DNA of 64,000 nt from Siphlonurus alternatus. Lineage: Eukaryota; Arthropoda; Insecta; Ephemeroptera; Siphlonuridae. Shown piece after piece: positions 40,655 through 51,085 of the stretch (the stretch's first letter is position 1; every line of letters starts with the position of its first letter). The position numbers and the translations under genes are program-made. The stretch spans positions 46,524,829 through 46,588,828 of the forward strand of contig OX463778.1 of assembly GCA_949825025.1 (NCBI GenBank), given 5' to 3'. The notes below the pieces were generated by a model that did not search any database, was not told where the DNA came from, and worked only from the letters and a program-made list of their open reading frames with translations.

Positions 40655-41068
40655 AGGGTTGAGCGTGGCGCAGTGCATTGACCGGTTCTTGTTAGATCAC
40701 CGAAGTCAGGCTACGTCGAGCGTGGTTAGTACTTGGATGGGTGATCGTTTCAAGTAAAAATTACATTGCTCCCTCCCTGCATGTGAATGGGGTAAATTCG
40801 TCTCGCTTTCCACCCAGGGTATAGAGTGATGCACTTTTGTGTGTGGTTCCTCAGGCCTTGGACATCAATCTGGTCCATTGATAAAAAGTAAAGGTGTCCG
40901 TTCTGACTGAGGTTTTCCACGGTTCCCTCAGTCTCACCTCAACGAATGCTGGGACGCGTAACACAGGCCATGACCAATATCCTTTCCCTTATACTCGCGA
41001 TCATTAACCCCGCCGCGAACTGTAAGCTCTTAGGGGTGTATCCCTGTAAAAAAGAAAAAAAAGAAAAA
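40655..41068 (+). mobile_element. 5S-rRNA-derived SINE
   Basis: The head (about 40661-40747) closely follows the middle of animal 5S rRNA: CGGTTCTTGTTAGATCACCG, then ACGTCGAGCGTGGTTAGTAC and TTGGATGGGTGATCG, covering the internal Pol III promoter (box A, intermediate element, box C). It departs from 5S after TGATCG. A body of about 300 bp follows, containing GAGGTTTTCCACGGTTCCCT, AATGCTGGGACG and AGGCCATGACC, resembling the central domain I recall from arthropod SINEs. It ends CTCTTAGGGGTGTATCCCTG plus an A-rich tail. Because the 5S part lacks its ends it is not a functional 5S gene. Confidence 0.75.
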
Positions 41069-41154
41069 GAGGCATTATAGGCATTGCAACCGCACAATTG
41101 ATAATTATACATATAATGTACGCCTTATTTTCATCTCATATATTATGTATATAA

Positions 41155-41157
<3 letters not shown>

Positions 41158-41195
<38 letters not shown>
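41158..41195. repeat. (TA)n microsatellite
   Basis: About 18 TA units, upstream of the arrestin-like gene. Confidence 0.95.
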
Positions 41196-41199
<4 letters not shown>

Positions 41200-41699
41200 C
41201 CAACTTTACTGGGCCTGCTGCAATGCTAAATGCTAAACAATTTCCAGTGAGAGTGAAGTGAGACTGCTGCAAAAACCACAGCAGCACGTATGTATATTAT
41301 ATACGCGGTACACATATAACGTACGTATGTAGCTACAACGTACGTCTCAGCCTCTATAGCTCACTGAGGCCTGACATAATTATTATATACATGCATGGGC
41401 AGCATGGCATGTATGTATCTGCAATGTACGTATGAATTATATTAATTATACATTACTATATAATAAAATAAAATATATAATAAAAAGCATACTTCTATAA
41501 TTAAGTCTCAATGTTCTAATACTTCTAATACATATAAGAATCCTAAGGGCAATCCTTGATAATTAAACCTGCATGGTCACACGTCACACTCACACTGTGA
41601 GTCTATGAGTAATAAATAGAAAAAAGTCAAGATCGAGTGATCGGCGTGATCATGCGATGATCGATCCTATGCAGAAGACAACATGTACAGACAAGATTC

Positions 41700-41867
41700 A
41701 TCCGCCATTTTTGTTGCGCCCTCTCTAGCAGATAGCAGACGACGCTCGACGCTGCAGTCGACAGTCGACAGCTCGACACTGCCGACAGTGTTCATGCGAG
41801 ATAAAAAAAACGTGCTACTATAATTTCAGTTTTCGTTGCACCATAGTTTATATTGTAAAACGAAGAA
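41700..41867 (+). promoter_or_regulatory. Putative promoter and 5' UTR of the arrestin-like gene
   Basis: A GC-richer block directly upstream of the ATG at 41868 contains CCGCCATTTTTG (41702-41713), the inverse of a YY1-type ATGGCGG site that often marks start sites, and a run of GTCGACAG-type repeats at about 41756-41775. The start site is not determined. Confidence 0.35.
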
Positions 41868-42786
41868 ATGGAATTAGATAAGCTGAGTATAGTATCGACT
41901 GTAGGCATCTTTACTATAGAAGTCTTTGATTGTAATGATACGTATTATGCTGGGCATTCTGTTGACGGCAAACTGACAATGAGTTTGCAAGACATCCTTG
42001 TTTCAGATTCCTATTGTGAGTATGCCTATTCGTATCTGGTAATATTGTCGTTGGGTATTTATGGTCCTTATTATAATTTTACAATACAGCTGCATGCTAT
42101 GTGTAATACGTATTTATATCTTAATTTAATTATATAAAATAATATTATAATAATTATGTAAGTTCTCAATCAGTAAACATGATGCAGTCCCGAGTAAAAA
42201 ACGTGTTGGATGATGTTGGATCCAGTGCTGGGGAGCTCATGCATGCATGTAGAGTGCAGAGTGTATTGGCACACACTTGCAGACTCGTGTGTCAGCACTG
42301 GGCCAAAATACACTATAATAGCTGGACCGACAGAGCTGTTAGGGTTATTGATGTATATTTTTAATAATAATATTATGTAACTTAATTATGCATAATATAA
42401 TATGCAGTACGTATCATACGTGTAGTATATTATGCATGGCATACAACTTGAATTTTTAATTCTTAATTAATTTGTGTATTCGATGTATCGCAGCATTGGA
42501 TATCTTCGTGGAAGGAAAATCTGTAATTATTTTTGCGCCAACCGTCCTGAAGGAGAAAAGATTCCTGAAACTTGGACCATCTGGTGCAGGTATGATTTTA
42601 ATATTTAATATATATTGCGTGCAATTAACCTTTCAATGTCTTCTCATGGTGATTGGTGGTATTATTATAGTGGTATATATTCGTATATTATAATAAATCT
42701 CTTTCATTTATTTGTTAATCTATTTTGTGACGAAAAACCCGGCCGGTGTGCATTTTCAAGCAGTTATAATTAAAATAATATGTATG

Positions 42787-42848
<62 letters not shown>

Positions 42849-45800
42849 TGTATTTATAATATGCATACATTATATAATGACTATATAAATATAGTCATTA
42901 ATATTTTATATAATTAATACACATCAGCTATAGAGGGGGTACGTGTGTTTATTATAATTACATGAATTTTTTCAATTCGCCAAGATAAATATAATTAATA
43001 TATATTATGCATATATATAACCTGCCGAATTGAGAAAATTATAATCTAATTATAATTAATTAAAGCATGCATGATATATATGCTCGATAGGGACAATAGA
43101 CTACTTGCAAACCCCTGTTTTAGCAAAAAGTAAACAATTAAACTCTCCCATCCACAGTTGATTGTTGTTGTTGATTGTGTGTGTAAATTTTGTTTATAAT
43201 ACATTGCACCTTATGGAAAATTTACGATTTTCACACACAGATTTCAATATGTTACAAACCTACGATTCTAAATATAAAAATATTGCCAGAATCTGCAGTT
43301 TTTGGCCATTATTTAATCCTGAAATGCGATGTGTCACAAGAAGTTTTCTTTATTTTAATATGGTAAATTTTGTATGATATCAAATCAGCCAATTGCATGG
43401 GCGGGGGGTAAGATACATAACTATATATAGACAAGCTCTAGTATATTAAATACTAAATATATTATTTCATATTTCTATTAATGATGTATTTTTTTACTTA
43501 AAAAATTTATTCTTTGTTTAAAACTCATTTGACCAGTATATACAGTACTAGCTATAATGCCTTGGCCTTTTCTTGCCCCAGCAGAATTGTTACCCTCTTT
43601 TAAACTTATGATCCGTCCTCATGCAGCACTTGATTCTAATTAAAATATTTTAGTTAATAACTCTTGCGTGACCATTAGAAGTATAAAAATCAAAATCGCC
43701 ATATATGTTATCCAAGTCCATTCTCAATCTCATATTTATAAATTTATTTATATAAATTATAATATTATCACATTTTTTTGCAACTATTTAATTTAATGCT
43801 GCAGTAGTTGCAACATAAAGGTGCTTTCACATATTCGAAAATCGCTACAGAGTTCCGTAGCAATGCCGTAAGCCTTTCACATATTCTTGTTCGTCTGCGG
43901 CAGCTGCGGCGGAAAATCATGTAAATGCCGCAGCAAAATCAAACTCATCTTGATTTTGCTACGGAGTTCCGTAGAACATGCCGCAGAAGATCGCGAGGTG
44001 CTACGGAGCGCCGCAGCAAAATCAACACATTTGCTACGGAGTAGCTACGGAGCGTTTCCGTAGCGATTTTCGAATATGTGAATTAAGGCACCTTTACATA
44101 TATAATTATATTATATAATATTATTCACCAGAGCACTATCCCGCATATATATTATTATTGCCATGCATGTACATAGCTTTACTGTATATAGCACTGTCTT
44201 TATTTATCAATTATGATTTTTTTTTCCTGCCTTAACAGGTCACTAATATAGATTTGTACTCCACAGACGATTTTGTAAAAGATAACCTGAACCCAGGTGA
44301 GCACACCTTTGAATTCAGCATCGAGCTGCCTGAAAGTCTGCCGTCGTCAGTGAAGAGTTCCTGGCTCTGTGTTCAGTACTCTGTGGAGGCACAATTGCTG
44401 GGAGCTGGCAAGGAGGTACTTGCCTCAGCCGTGCAGCCAATCATGATCTATGATGTTGTCAACCTCAATCACGACCCAATGAACAAGGTAAATATCTTCA
44501 AAAACATCATTATATAGTCACAATTAAATGTATTTAATTAATAATCTATTATTAAAATTTATAAAACTGATTTGTTTTACAGTACATGTGATTATCTCTA
44601 GCTTCCATACTAATTTATTTATTTCACCCAAAGTACAAATACAAAATATATTACAAAAATTAGGATGCGGATTGCAACAAAGCACCGATGGCACTATTTC
44701 ACTAAAAAGTGGTTACAATCCTTTATATAACTACTGAAAAAAACAATCATTAGCTGTAAGCTTGTGTCAAATTAAATGTGTAATCATAAACTATTTTTAC
44801 AAATATAGTGTTTCTTTAAAACACTATAAAAATGACTATATCTTGATCAGTAACTCTTTTAAAATTAAATGCTTTCAGGGTAATAGGCAACACTAAAACA
44901 GTAAAATTCATATAGAATTATAGATAGTGATCTATTGGTAATATACATCACCCTGTAATAACATCTTGTACTTATACTTAGGTTCTCGTCAAATTAATGA
45001 AAATTTCTCTAACTCTTAAATTGCTAAAAGATAATTAATATTGATGTTGCTATGCATTGAAGACTAATTTCTGACTCATGGCCGCAAATAACAGCTGCAA
45101 GTGATTGCGGACTCGAGTGAAGGAAACGGGAGAATGGATGAGGAGCTGTGCTGCTGCTTCTTCTCGTGGCATCGCAGCCAACCTCCCCTAGCCGTATGCC
45201 GTGTTCCCCAACGTGGCTATACTCCATACTCTGTTATCTGCGTCAATGCCACCGTCCTCAAGGATGGACACCCAGTGCGCCAAGCATACTGCATTGAAGC
45301 CCACCTCATTCAGGCAAGCTAGATTTCTCGGACTTCATTTATATACGATGGCCAGTAGCAAGCAGTAAAGTAGACAACCTCAATGTTTGTCTTTATATTC
45401 ACCGCCCACTTCACCAAGGCCTTGCACACTGAATATCAATGCGCCATTGTTTTTTTAAATATAGTATTTATAGCAGATTTTCAATATTTCATCGAGTTAA
45501 ATGCAATTTTAATGGAAGGAGCTATTTTAAAAATTTGAAACTTTACACATGACAAGATAAGAGGGTTTTAAAAATTATGCATGGGATGTAAAAATATGAA
45601 GAAAATCTTGTTTACTCCTATTTAATTAGGGGTGGATTTTACAATGATGTGGCAATTGAATTTAAGACTATTATTTCGGGTGCATTTTACAATGCTGTGG
45701 CAGTGGAATTTAGAACTATTATTTCTTTGCGCGCTTTGCAGTGTGCAGGCCTTAATTGGTAAGAGTGGGCGGTGCGTCATTGCACCTCAGGTAAATAAAG

Positions 45801-47787
45801 TAAATGGTGCATATATATACAATACATGTATAGGGTCACCGTGCATGTGATAGTGCTTTATTTACCTGTATAATAAGGTAACCATTGCCTACTTCACCCC
45901 ACACTTTATAACTGATGACTGCATTTTTTTTTTTTTTTTTTTTTATTTAGCTCATTACCTTTGGTAATTTTGGTAGGCTATATTAGAGTGCATGGGGTAT
46001 ATTAAAGTATAACTTTATATTGGAAGGTTGGAACAAAATAAATATATAAAATAAAATGGAGAGTTCCTACGAGTCGCAATTGTTGACAGTACAGAATCTC
46101 TGAAACACCCAGGCGCGGATCCAAGTGGGGGGGGGGGGGGGCGATCGCCCCCTCCAAAAGGTCCCAAAATACATTAAAGGTGTTACCACCCCCCACCCGT
46201 CGCCCCCCCTCCCACTCCAAATTTTAACATTGCAGTATAGGGTACCGCCTCCCCCCCCCCCCCCCCCCCAAAGCCGCGAGCTGGATCCGCCCCTGGAAAC
46301 ACCCAGGCCTAATGGTAAGTTTTTTTTTAAATAAAATTGTAGCAACACGCTTCAGATAATTGCACAAGCTCTGGGTAGCCAATTTAATTTAAATGGGCAG
46401 TTATCAGAGAAAGTGTATATTATACTGTTTTTTGGACAACAAAATTATACTCACCATAAAATCTAGATGAAAGACTTGATGGTCTTTGATTGCTATAGTT
46501 GGTAATTTGTTTGGCAGATGCTGACTTGGAAACAGCTGCGCAAAAGTTTCCCTGTGACCGGCATCACATTGGAGGGGTTGGCACTGCTGGAAAAAGATGG
46601 AGACACCAACATGTTGCAGGGGATCTGCGTGCCCCCCATCCCACCCTCTGGCTGCTACCCTGACCTTCAGGTCAGCATTGACTACAAGGTCCAGGTTTGT
46701 AGCAAACAATACTCCAAATTTCAGTCTATCAGTGCAATAACTGACACTTTGTCTGAAAGTGATTACTATTTCATATAGAACTTAGTGACTGATATTGTCA
46801 AATATTCCAATAATGTTAACTCTATATATATACCTATGAAAATTATATTTTTTTTACTACTGCTTTGAAAATATCTAGGAAAATGAGTGCCCTGACCAGT
46901 TCAAAAGATTTCTCACAATGAGCTGGTTCCTTGAACTGGATAAGGACTTCCTTATATAAATGACCAGCTACGTAGTAGAGGTTTTGTTTCCGCCAGAGAC
47001 GAATTACTTGAGGCCTATTAATTGGCTGCTTAAATGGAGTATTGACTTCAATTTTTTTATTGCAGAAATGAATAGAGGGTGCAAAGTTATGCTACTCTGA
47101 TTTTTTTCAGATTTTTTGAGTCCGGGAACAATTTTTAAAAATTATTGAAAGTACAGAGAATAAAGTGACGCCTCTAGACACCTCTCTTATAAAAGGATAT
47201 ATGACCAAAAAGGGGCGTGGGTTCAAACCCAACCTTGGCAAAACTTTCTAGCAATACTTCATGAGCTCTAAAAATGTTAAAAAAAAAAAAAAAAAAAAGA
47301 TTGGTAAAACTTTACGCCTTTTATCCATTTTTTAAATAAAATATTTTGAGGCCGATTATTAATTTAGCCTAGTTTTAATTAATAAAGCAAAATATTGCTC
47401 AGGTCTTCTCCTTTTCATTTATGTTCAAGCCAGGCGCAGATCCAGAATTTTTTTTCGGGGGTGCCCTTTTCATAAGGCCAATGTTAAAAAAGAATTTTGG
47501 AGTGGGGGAAATGCCTATCTTGCCAATGTTAAATCCTAAATTTCGGGGGGTGCCGCGACCCCCCCCTTCCCTGAATCCGCGCCTGGTTCAAGTCACATGT
47601 TGCACGCAAAACATTTACACATGAATAAAAGTGTGATATGGAGTCATGTTATGTATGTATGAAATTGTGTGCTCTCTAGATGATTGTGAGGCTGCAGAAC
47701 CGTCCAAAACCCATCACAGTTTCACTGCCTGTCAACATTGGCACGGTGCCTCTGCTGGAAGAGCTTGGCATTGATGTGCCTTACTGA
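41868..47787 (+). CDS. Alpha-arrestin (arrestin domain-containing protein), multi-exon
   Basis: Exon 1 41868-42015 (or 42019) encodes the first arrestin strands (FTIEVFDCNDTYYAGHSVDG). Exon 3 42494-42589 and exon 4 44267-44487 join in phase and give LNPGEHTFEFSIELPESLPS, the family's PGEH-FPF-LP signature. Exon 5 45095-45313 carries CCCFFSWHR and RGYTPYSVICVNA, the start of the C-terminal arrestin domain. Exon 6 46518-46694 has CVPPIPPSGCYPDLQVSIDY, and exon 7 47680-47787 has NIGTVPLLEELGIDVPY before the stop. Known family members are cytosolic adaptors for receptor and transporter trafficking. The protein ends directly after the C-domain and shows no PPxY motif, so Nedd4-type ligase recruitment is not evident. 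Exon 2 is uncertain (see separate entry). Intron 5 uses a GC donor. Confidence 0.8.
42283..42352 (+). CDS. Candidate exon 2 of the arrestin-like gene
   Basis: After acceptor CACTTGCAG the frame LVCQHWAKIHYNSWTD resembles the second arrestin strand pair (family pattern G-A-x-x-x-W-x-E/D). It can be entered in frame if exon 1 ends at the alternative donor at 42020. However, its visible donors (42338, 42344, 42353) all leave it in phase 0, while exon 3 must be entered in phase 1. So the boundaries are wrong by one base, the assembly has an indel, or the real exon lies elsewhere in the intron. Confidence 0.4.
42787..42846. repeat. (TA)n microsatellite in intron
   Basis: About 30 TA units in the third intron of the arrestin-like gene. 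Confidence 0.95.
43816..44096. mobile_element. Palindromic MITE with CTACGGAG subrepeats
   Basis: TAAAGGTGC plus CACATATTCGAAAATCGCTAC at the left is mirrored by GTAGCGATTTTCGAATATGTG plus GGCACCTTTA at the right. The interior contains several copies of CTACGGAG and CCGCAG in both senses. A TA target duplication is possible. It lies in the intron just ahead of exon 4 of the arrestin-like gene. Confidence 0.75.
45400..45774. repeat. Inverted repeat around a 48-bp tandem duplication in intron 5
   Basis: CACCGCCCACT...GCACACTG (45400-45431) recurs inverted as CAGTGTGC...AGTGGGCGGTG (45739-45774). Just inside the right arm a unit of about 48 bp (TTTTACAATGATGTGGCA / TTTTACAATGCTGTGGCA) is present twice in tandem (45632-45735). 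It is probably a non-autonomous DNA element. It lies in the intron with the GC donor. Confidence 0.5.
46110..46295. mobile_element. hAT-type MITE with perfect 8-bp target duplication
   Basis: Begins CAGGCGCGGATCCA and ends TGGATCCGCCCCTG. The flanking octamer GAAACACC is exactly duplicated (46102-46109 and 46296-46303), the signature of hAT transposition. The 186-bp interior is G/C homopolymer-rich and non-coding, so the G- and P-rich frames across it are artefacts. Confidence 0.9.
47033..47362. mobile_element. Diverged palindromic MITE, family B
   Basis: Begins near GAGTATTGACTTCAA with TTGCAGAAATGAATAGAGGG. The right end retains TTATCCATTTTTTAAATAAA followed by TTGAGGCCGAT. The central part is diverged and includes GGGTTCAAACCC. 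It lies in the last intron of the arrestin-like gene. Confidence 0.65.
47431..47585. mobile_element. hAT-type MITE with near-perfect 8-bp target duplication
   Basis: Begins CAGGCGCAGATCCAG and ends CTGAATCCGCGCCTG, flanked by GTTCAAGC and GTTCAAGT (7 of 8 identical). At 155 bp it is the same family as the 46110 element and sits about 95 bp before the last exon of the arrestin-like gene. Confidence 0.85.
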
Positions 47788-48408
47788 GGAAGATTAATAA
47801 CGAAGCTGTAGTCCTAAATCTGAGTACTCTTTCAAGCAATTTTTAATACCCTGCAGTTACTATGACATAGACAAGAAAGGAAGAAATACATGTTATATTG
47901 GGGGTACAGTGACTTCCCTTGCTATTTTGTTAACAATGGTATTTTTTCATACTCGACAAAAATTCTGTAACTGCATGAGACCATGTACACAATATTTTTT
48001 AGTTCGTCAGATTTATAAATATGTTATTCAGTATAATATAATTATGTTTGAAATACATATTTGGGTACAGTAATTGATAAAAAAAAAATATCACTGCCAA
48101 GAGGATGATGAAAGAATTAAGATGGAAGCAAAAGCAACAGTATGATATAAAGAGCCATGCTAATTTTTTTCCATAATTATAATATATGCCACTCAAATCG
48201 GGGGAAGTGAAATAATATGTACTGAATGATGATGTAACCTTTGCAGTAATAATATTAAAAAGTGCTGTTCTATTAGCAAGTTTATTAAGTACACTACAGT
48301 TAATACAAATTTAATTATTTGTTAACTTTGTAATTAGATGTTAGTAAAGTTATTTTTTATATGGCATTACATATTATGTAAATATGTATTTTTCTATTTT
48401 ATATAAAT

Positions 48409-48451
48409 AATAAAAAGTCATAGAATTGAAATATAGTAAAAATTATTTATT
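48409..48451. terminator. Facing poly(A) signals of two convergent genes
   Basis: AATAAA on the plus strand (48409-48414) would end the arrestin-like transcript, about 620 nt after its stop. AATAAA on the minus strand (48451-48446) would end UTP11, about 70 nt after its stop. The two hexamers are 31 bp apart, so mature 3' ends should nearly touch or overlap. Confidence 0.55.
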
Positions 48452-48519
48452 ATTTTAAGGACACAGTACACTACATTGCACGTACAGTGCTTGTCCTAAT
48501 TGAATCAACCAAATTGTTC

Positions 48520-49287
48520 CTACCGCTTTCTTTCATACTTCCACTTGTAAACTGGGGGTGCGTCTTTCGATCCTGCGGACACTTTCACAGGTTTTTCTTG
48601 CTTCTTCTTGAGCAACTGACGCTTCATGTGTAACTTTTGTTCCACAACAGAAAGTTCATGCTCACGTTCAACTCTCTTAGAAAGCTCTTTGTACTTCTTC
48701 AGTTTTTCTTGTATCATGGTCTGGCTAACTTCTTTATCTGCATTTATTACAGACATTGTTTTTAACATTTCAATTTTAGGACGATTTGTACGTCTTGCAA
48801 GCAGATCTGGATGTGTTTCTAATTGTTTAGCGACATCAAAAATTTTAGCCTCTTCTTTTGAGTCAACAAAAAAAATGTGCTTGTTTGGTGTTTGGTTAGC
48901 AACATCAAGTAAATGAAGCTCTGATTGAAGCTTAGAAACTTTCTTAGTTTCTGCTGTTCGTTTCATTGTTATGTATCTGAAGTCCTGGGTGTTGATAAGT
49001 TTTTCTTGCTGTTTTGTGTCTTCATCTTCCATTTCTTTAGGTATTTCATGGTGAACACCATCCATAACACGAGAATTGATCATATGAAAGTAAAATTCAT
49101 CAGGGTTCTTATTCAGGGCTCGTTTTCTCAGGAGTTTTATGGTAGCCTGCTTTTCTTGATAGTCCTTGGCCCTTTGCTTGTAGTCTTTCTTTTTCTCCAA
49201 CAAGCCAAGATGCTCTCTGCTATGAGGCTGATGACGCTCTCTATGTGTCCGCTGGCTGGCTTTTGATGCATTTTTCCAGGATGACAT
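48520..49287 (-). CDS. UTP11: UTP11-like, U3 snoRNA-associated SSU processome protein
   Basis: A single uninterrupted 255-aa frame of about the family's usual length (around 250). The N-terminus SQRTHRERHQPHSREHLGLL followed by EKKKDYKQRAKDY matches the conserved start of UTP11, as do KNPDEFYFHM, the TQDFRYITMKR block, KLQSELHLLD, NKHIFFVD and a YKWKYERKR end. The protein is very basic and helical. In yeast and human the homologue is a subunit of the nucleolar small-subunit processome, needed for 18S rRNA processing. A good acceptor (TTTTTCAG) lies 23 nt before the ATG, suggesting a 5'-UTR intron, but the noncoding first exon is not located. The gene converges with the arrestin-like gene. Confidence 0.93.
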   Translation of the reverse strand: MSSWKNASKASQRTHRERHQPHSREHLGLLEKKKDYKQRAKDYQEKQATIKLLRKRALNKNPDEFYFHMINSRVMDGVHHEIPKEMEDEDTKQQEKLINTQDFRYITMKRTAETKKVSKLQSELHLLDVANQTPNKHIFFVDSKEEAKIFDVAKQLETHPDLLARRTNRPKIEMLKTMSVINADKEVSQTMIQEKLKKYKELSKRVEREHELSVVEQKLHMKRQLLKKKQEKPVKVSAGSKDAPPVYKWKYERKR

Positions 49288-49533
49288 GATGAAAGCTGAC
49301 TTGTAATCTGAAAAACAACAATTTACTGAGCACTGTATTTACTTACGATATCATGTGTTTTAAGAAATGTTCAAAATTAAAGGAGAAAAGAAGCTACAAA
49401 ATTTAAATGAAAGGAACGTAATTTACAAACCAGGGAACATTTGAGTTTAAGAGCATCAAACTTGATTTAATTTTGTAAATGATCAAGACAGTATAAGAAT
49501 TACTTCTACTGGTAGGATAAAGCTAGTATAAAG

Positions 49534-51077
49534 CAGTGGTGAAAGTAAGCCGGTGCGCACCAGTGCGCCGCACTGGTAAGACATTTGACGCCAGTGCGGC
49601 GCACTGGTAAGACACACACTGATCGAAATTTACCAAAAAAATCAAAAATTTTTAACGAAAAAAATAATATTTGCAAGTGTGAACAGATAACATTATAATC
49701 ATGCTCAATGCATGATAGTATTGTATTTTTTTTTTCTCTCTCACAAAGTTTTAACTTGCATGGCACTTTCTTTTAAAATTTGTTCTAAAAAAATAATTGA
49801 AATCTACTCGATCTATATTCACTTATATTTATTTTTTCATTACGTAAAAAATAAAAACGAATTAATAATTTGAGGTATGAAATTGTTGCATTGTAAATAA
49901 ATAGTAAGTGCTGCAGTCAAACATTATTATAAATTAAAAGACTATATGTTTAAAAAGTTAATTATAATATTTTATCGTAAATGCACTTTTTATGGCGAGC
50001 AGATTTATTTATTATATTATTTTTTTTAGATTTTTTAAATCAAGGAAATAATATTTTTATATATTTTTTTTAAATATCTGTAGGTTTATTGTTTACTATT
50101 TTTTCTTCAATTTTTATATGAAGTGATCATGATGTTTTATTACATGATCATGGAAGTGGTAAAATCGTTAGAACTTTTTTAAAATTGTAACCTTTCATCT
50201 TTTTGGAATATTTTGTTTAAAGTAATTTTCGAGACATTTAAAACAATAATTTATTTATTTATTTAAAAAAATGTAACACTTATTAAAAAAATTAAAACAT
50301 TCTAAATTGTGAAACAGTTAATTGAAATATTTTTACAGTATTAACACTGCTGCCAGACATGCATAGACAACGAACAACAAAGTGCTTGTTTGTGTTTGTG
50401 TTTTTTTTTTTTTATATAAAAATTTATATTTAAATTTTCATTAGACAGCACAGGAAATATTTTTGAATATTTTTTGCATCAATTTAACGTGTGACACTAT
50501 ATTTTTTTCGCAGTTAAAAAGTCTGAAAAAGTATTTAATTTTACTTAATTTGTGGGTTAATTCTCATAAGGATTTCCAATTTTTTTCCAGAAAAATGACT
50601 CAGTAAAATAATGTTTTATTTGTAAATCGAAAATCTATTAAAGAAATTCATCATAGATTACTTATTGTTAGATATTTTGTAATTGGTTCCATAGTTCAGA
50701 TGAAGTGTGAGTAAACAGTAAAATGCTGCTTTCTGTGCCATAAATTTGCATGTTAAAAAATTAAGCCTCCAAAACACCAACTTTGGGAATTTTTTGTTTT
50801 TAATTATAGATAGAGGGCATTTTAAAATATTTTTAGAAAAAAAAAATCTTAAAAAAAAAATTAACCCCTCACTCTAGTTGAAAAATCTCTTAGGGGTGCA
50901 TCCTTGTTAAAAAAAAAAAAGAAAATATTATAAATCAATTTCAGTGCAACTTTTCAATGAAAAATAATTAAGCCACGCCCCTTTTTCCCAAAAAATCGCG
51001 CCTCCGGCGGGGGTTCGGGCCCTTCAGGCCAGTATCTGAAGCGCACTGGTAAGAAATTGAAACTACTTTCACCACTG
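49534..51077. mobile_element. 1.54-kb non-autonomous hAT-type element
   Basis: Ends are CAGTGGTGAAAGTA (49534) and TACTTTCACCACTG (to 51077). The flanking octamer GTATAAAG is exactly duplicated (49526-49533 and 51078-51085), so both ends are certain. GCGCACTGGTAAGA-type subterminal repeats occur just inside both ends. The interior is A/T-rich with no transposase-sized frame. It contains TCTCTTAGGGGTGCATCCTT plus an A-run (about 50886-50920), matching the 3' end of the 5S-type SINE at 40655. It lies upstream of UTP11, possibly in its 5'-UTR intron. Confidence 0.9.
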
Positions 51078-51085
51078 GTATAAAG

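Noticed and set aside
40661..40760. Functional 5S rRNA gene
   Set aside because: Only the middle of 5S is present. The 5' and 3' pairing ends are missing and the sequence continues into a SINE body.
46002..46348. Pro/Gly-rich frames on both strands
   Set aside because: They are read from poly-G and poly-C runs inside the hAT-type MITE at 46110-46295.
47216..47245. Box-B-like GGGTTCAAACCC as a tRNA gene
   Set aside because: It is a short palindrome inside a family B MITE, with no box A at the right distance.
49309..49346. 35-nt intron just upstream of the UTP11 start (donor GTAAGT at 49346, acceptor near 49311)
   Set aside because: Too short for a normal animal spliceosomal intron. The acceptor probably pairs with a more distant donor.
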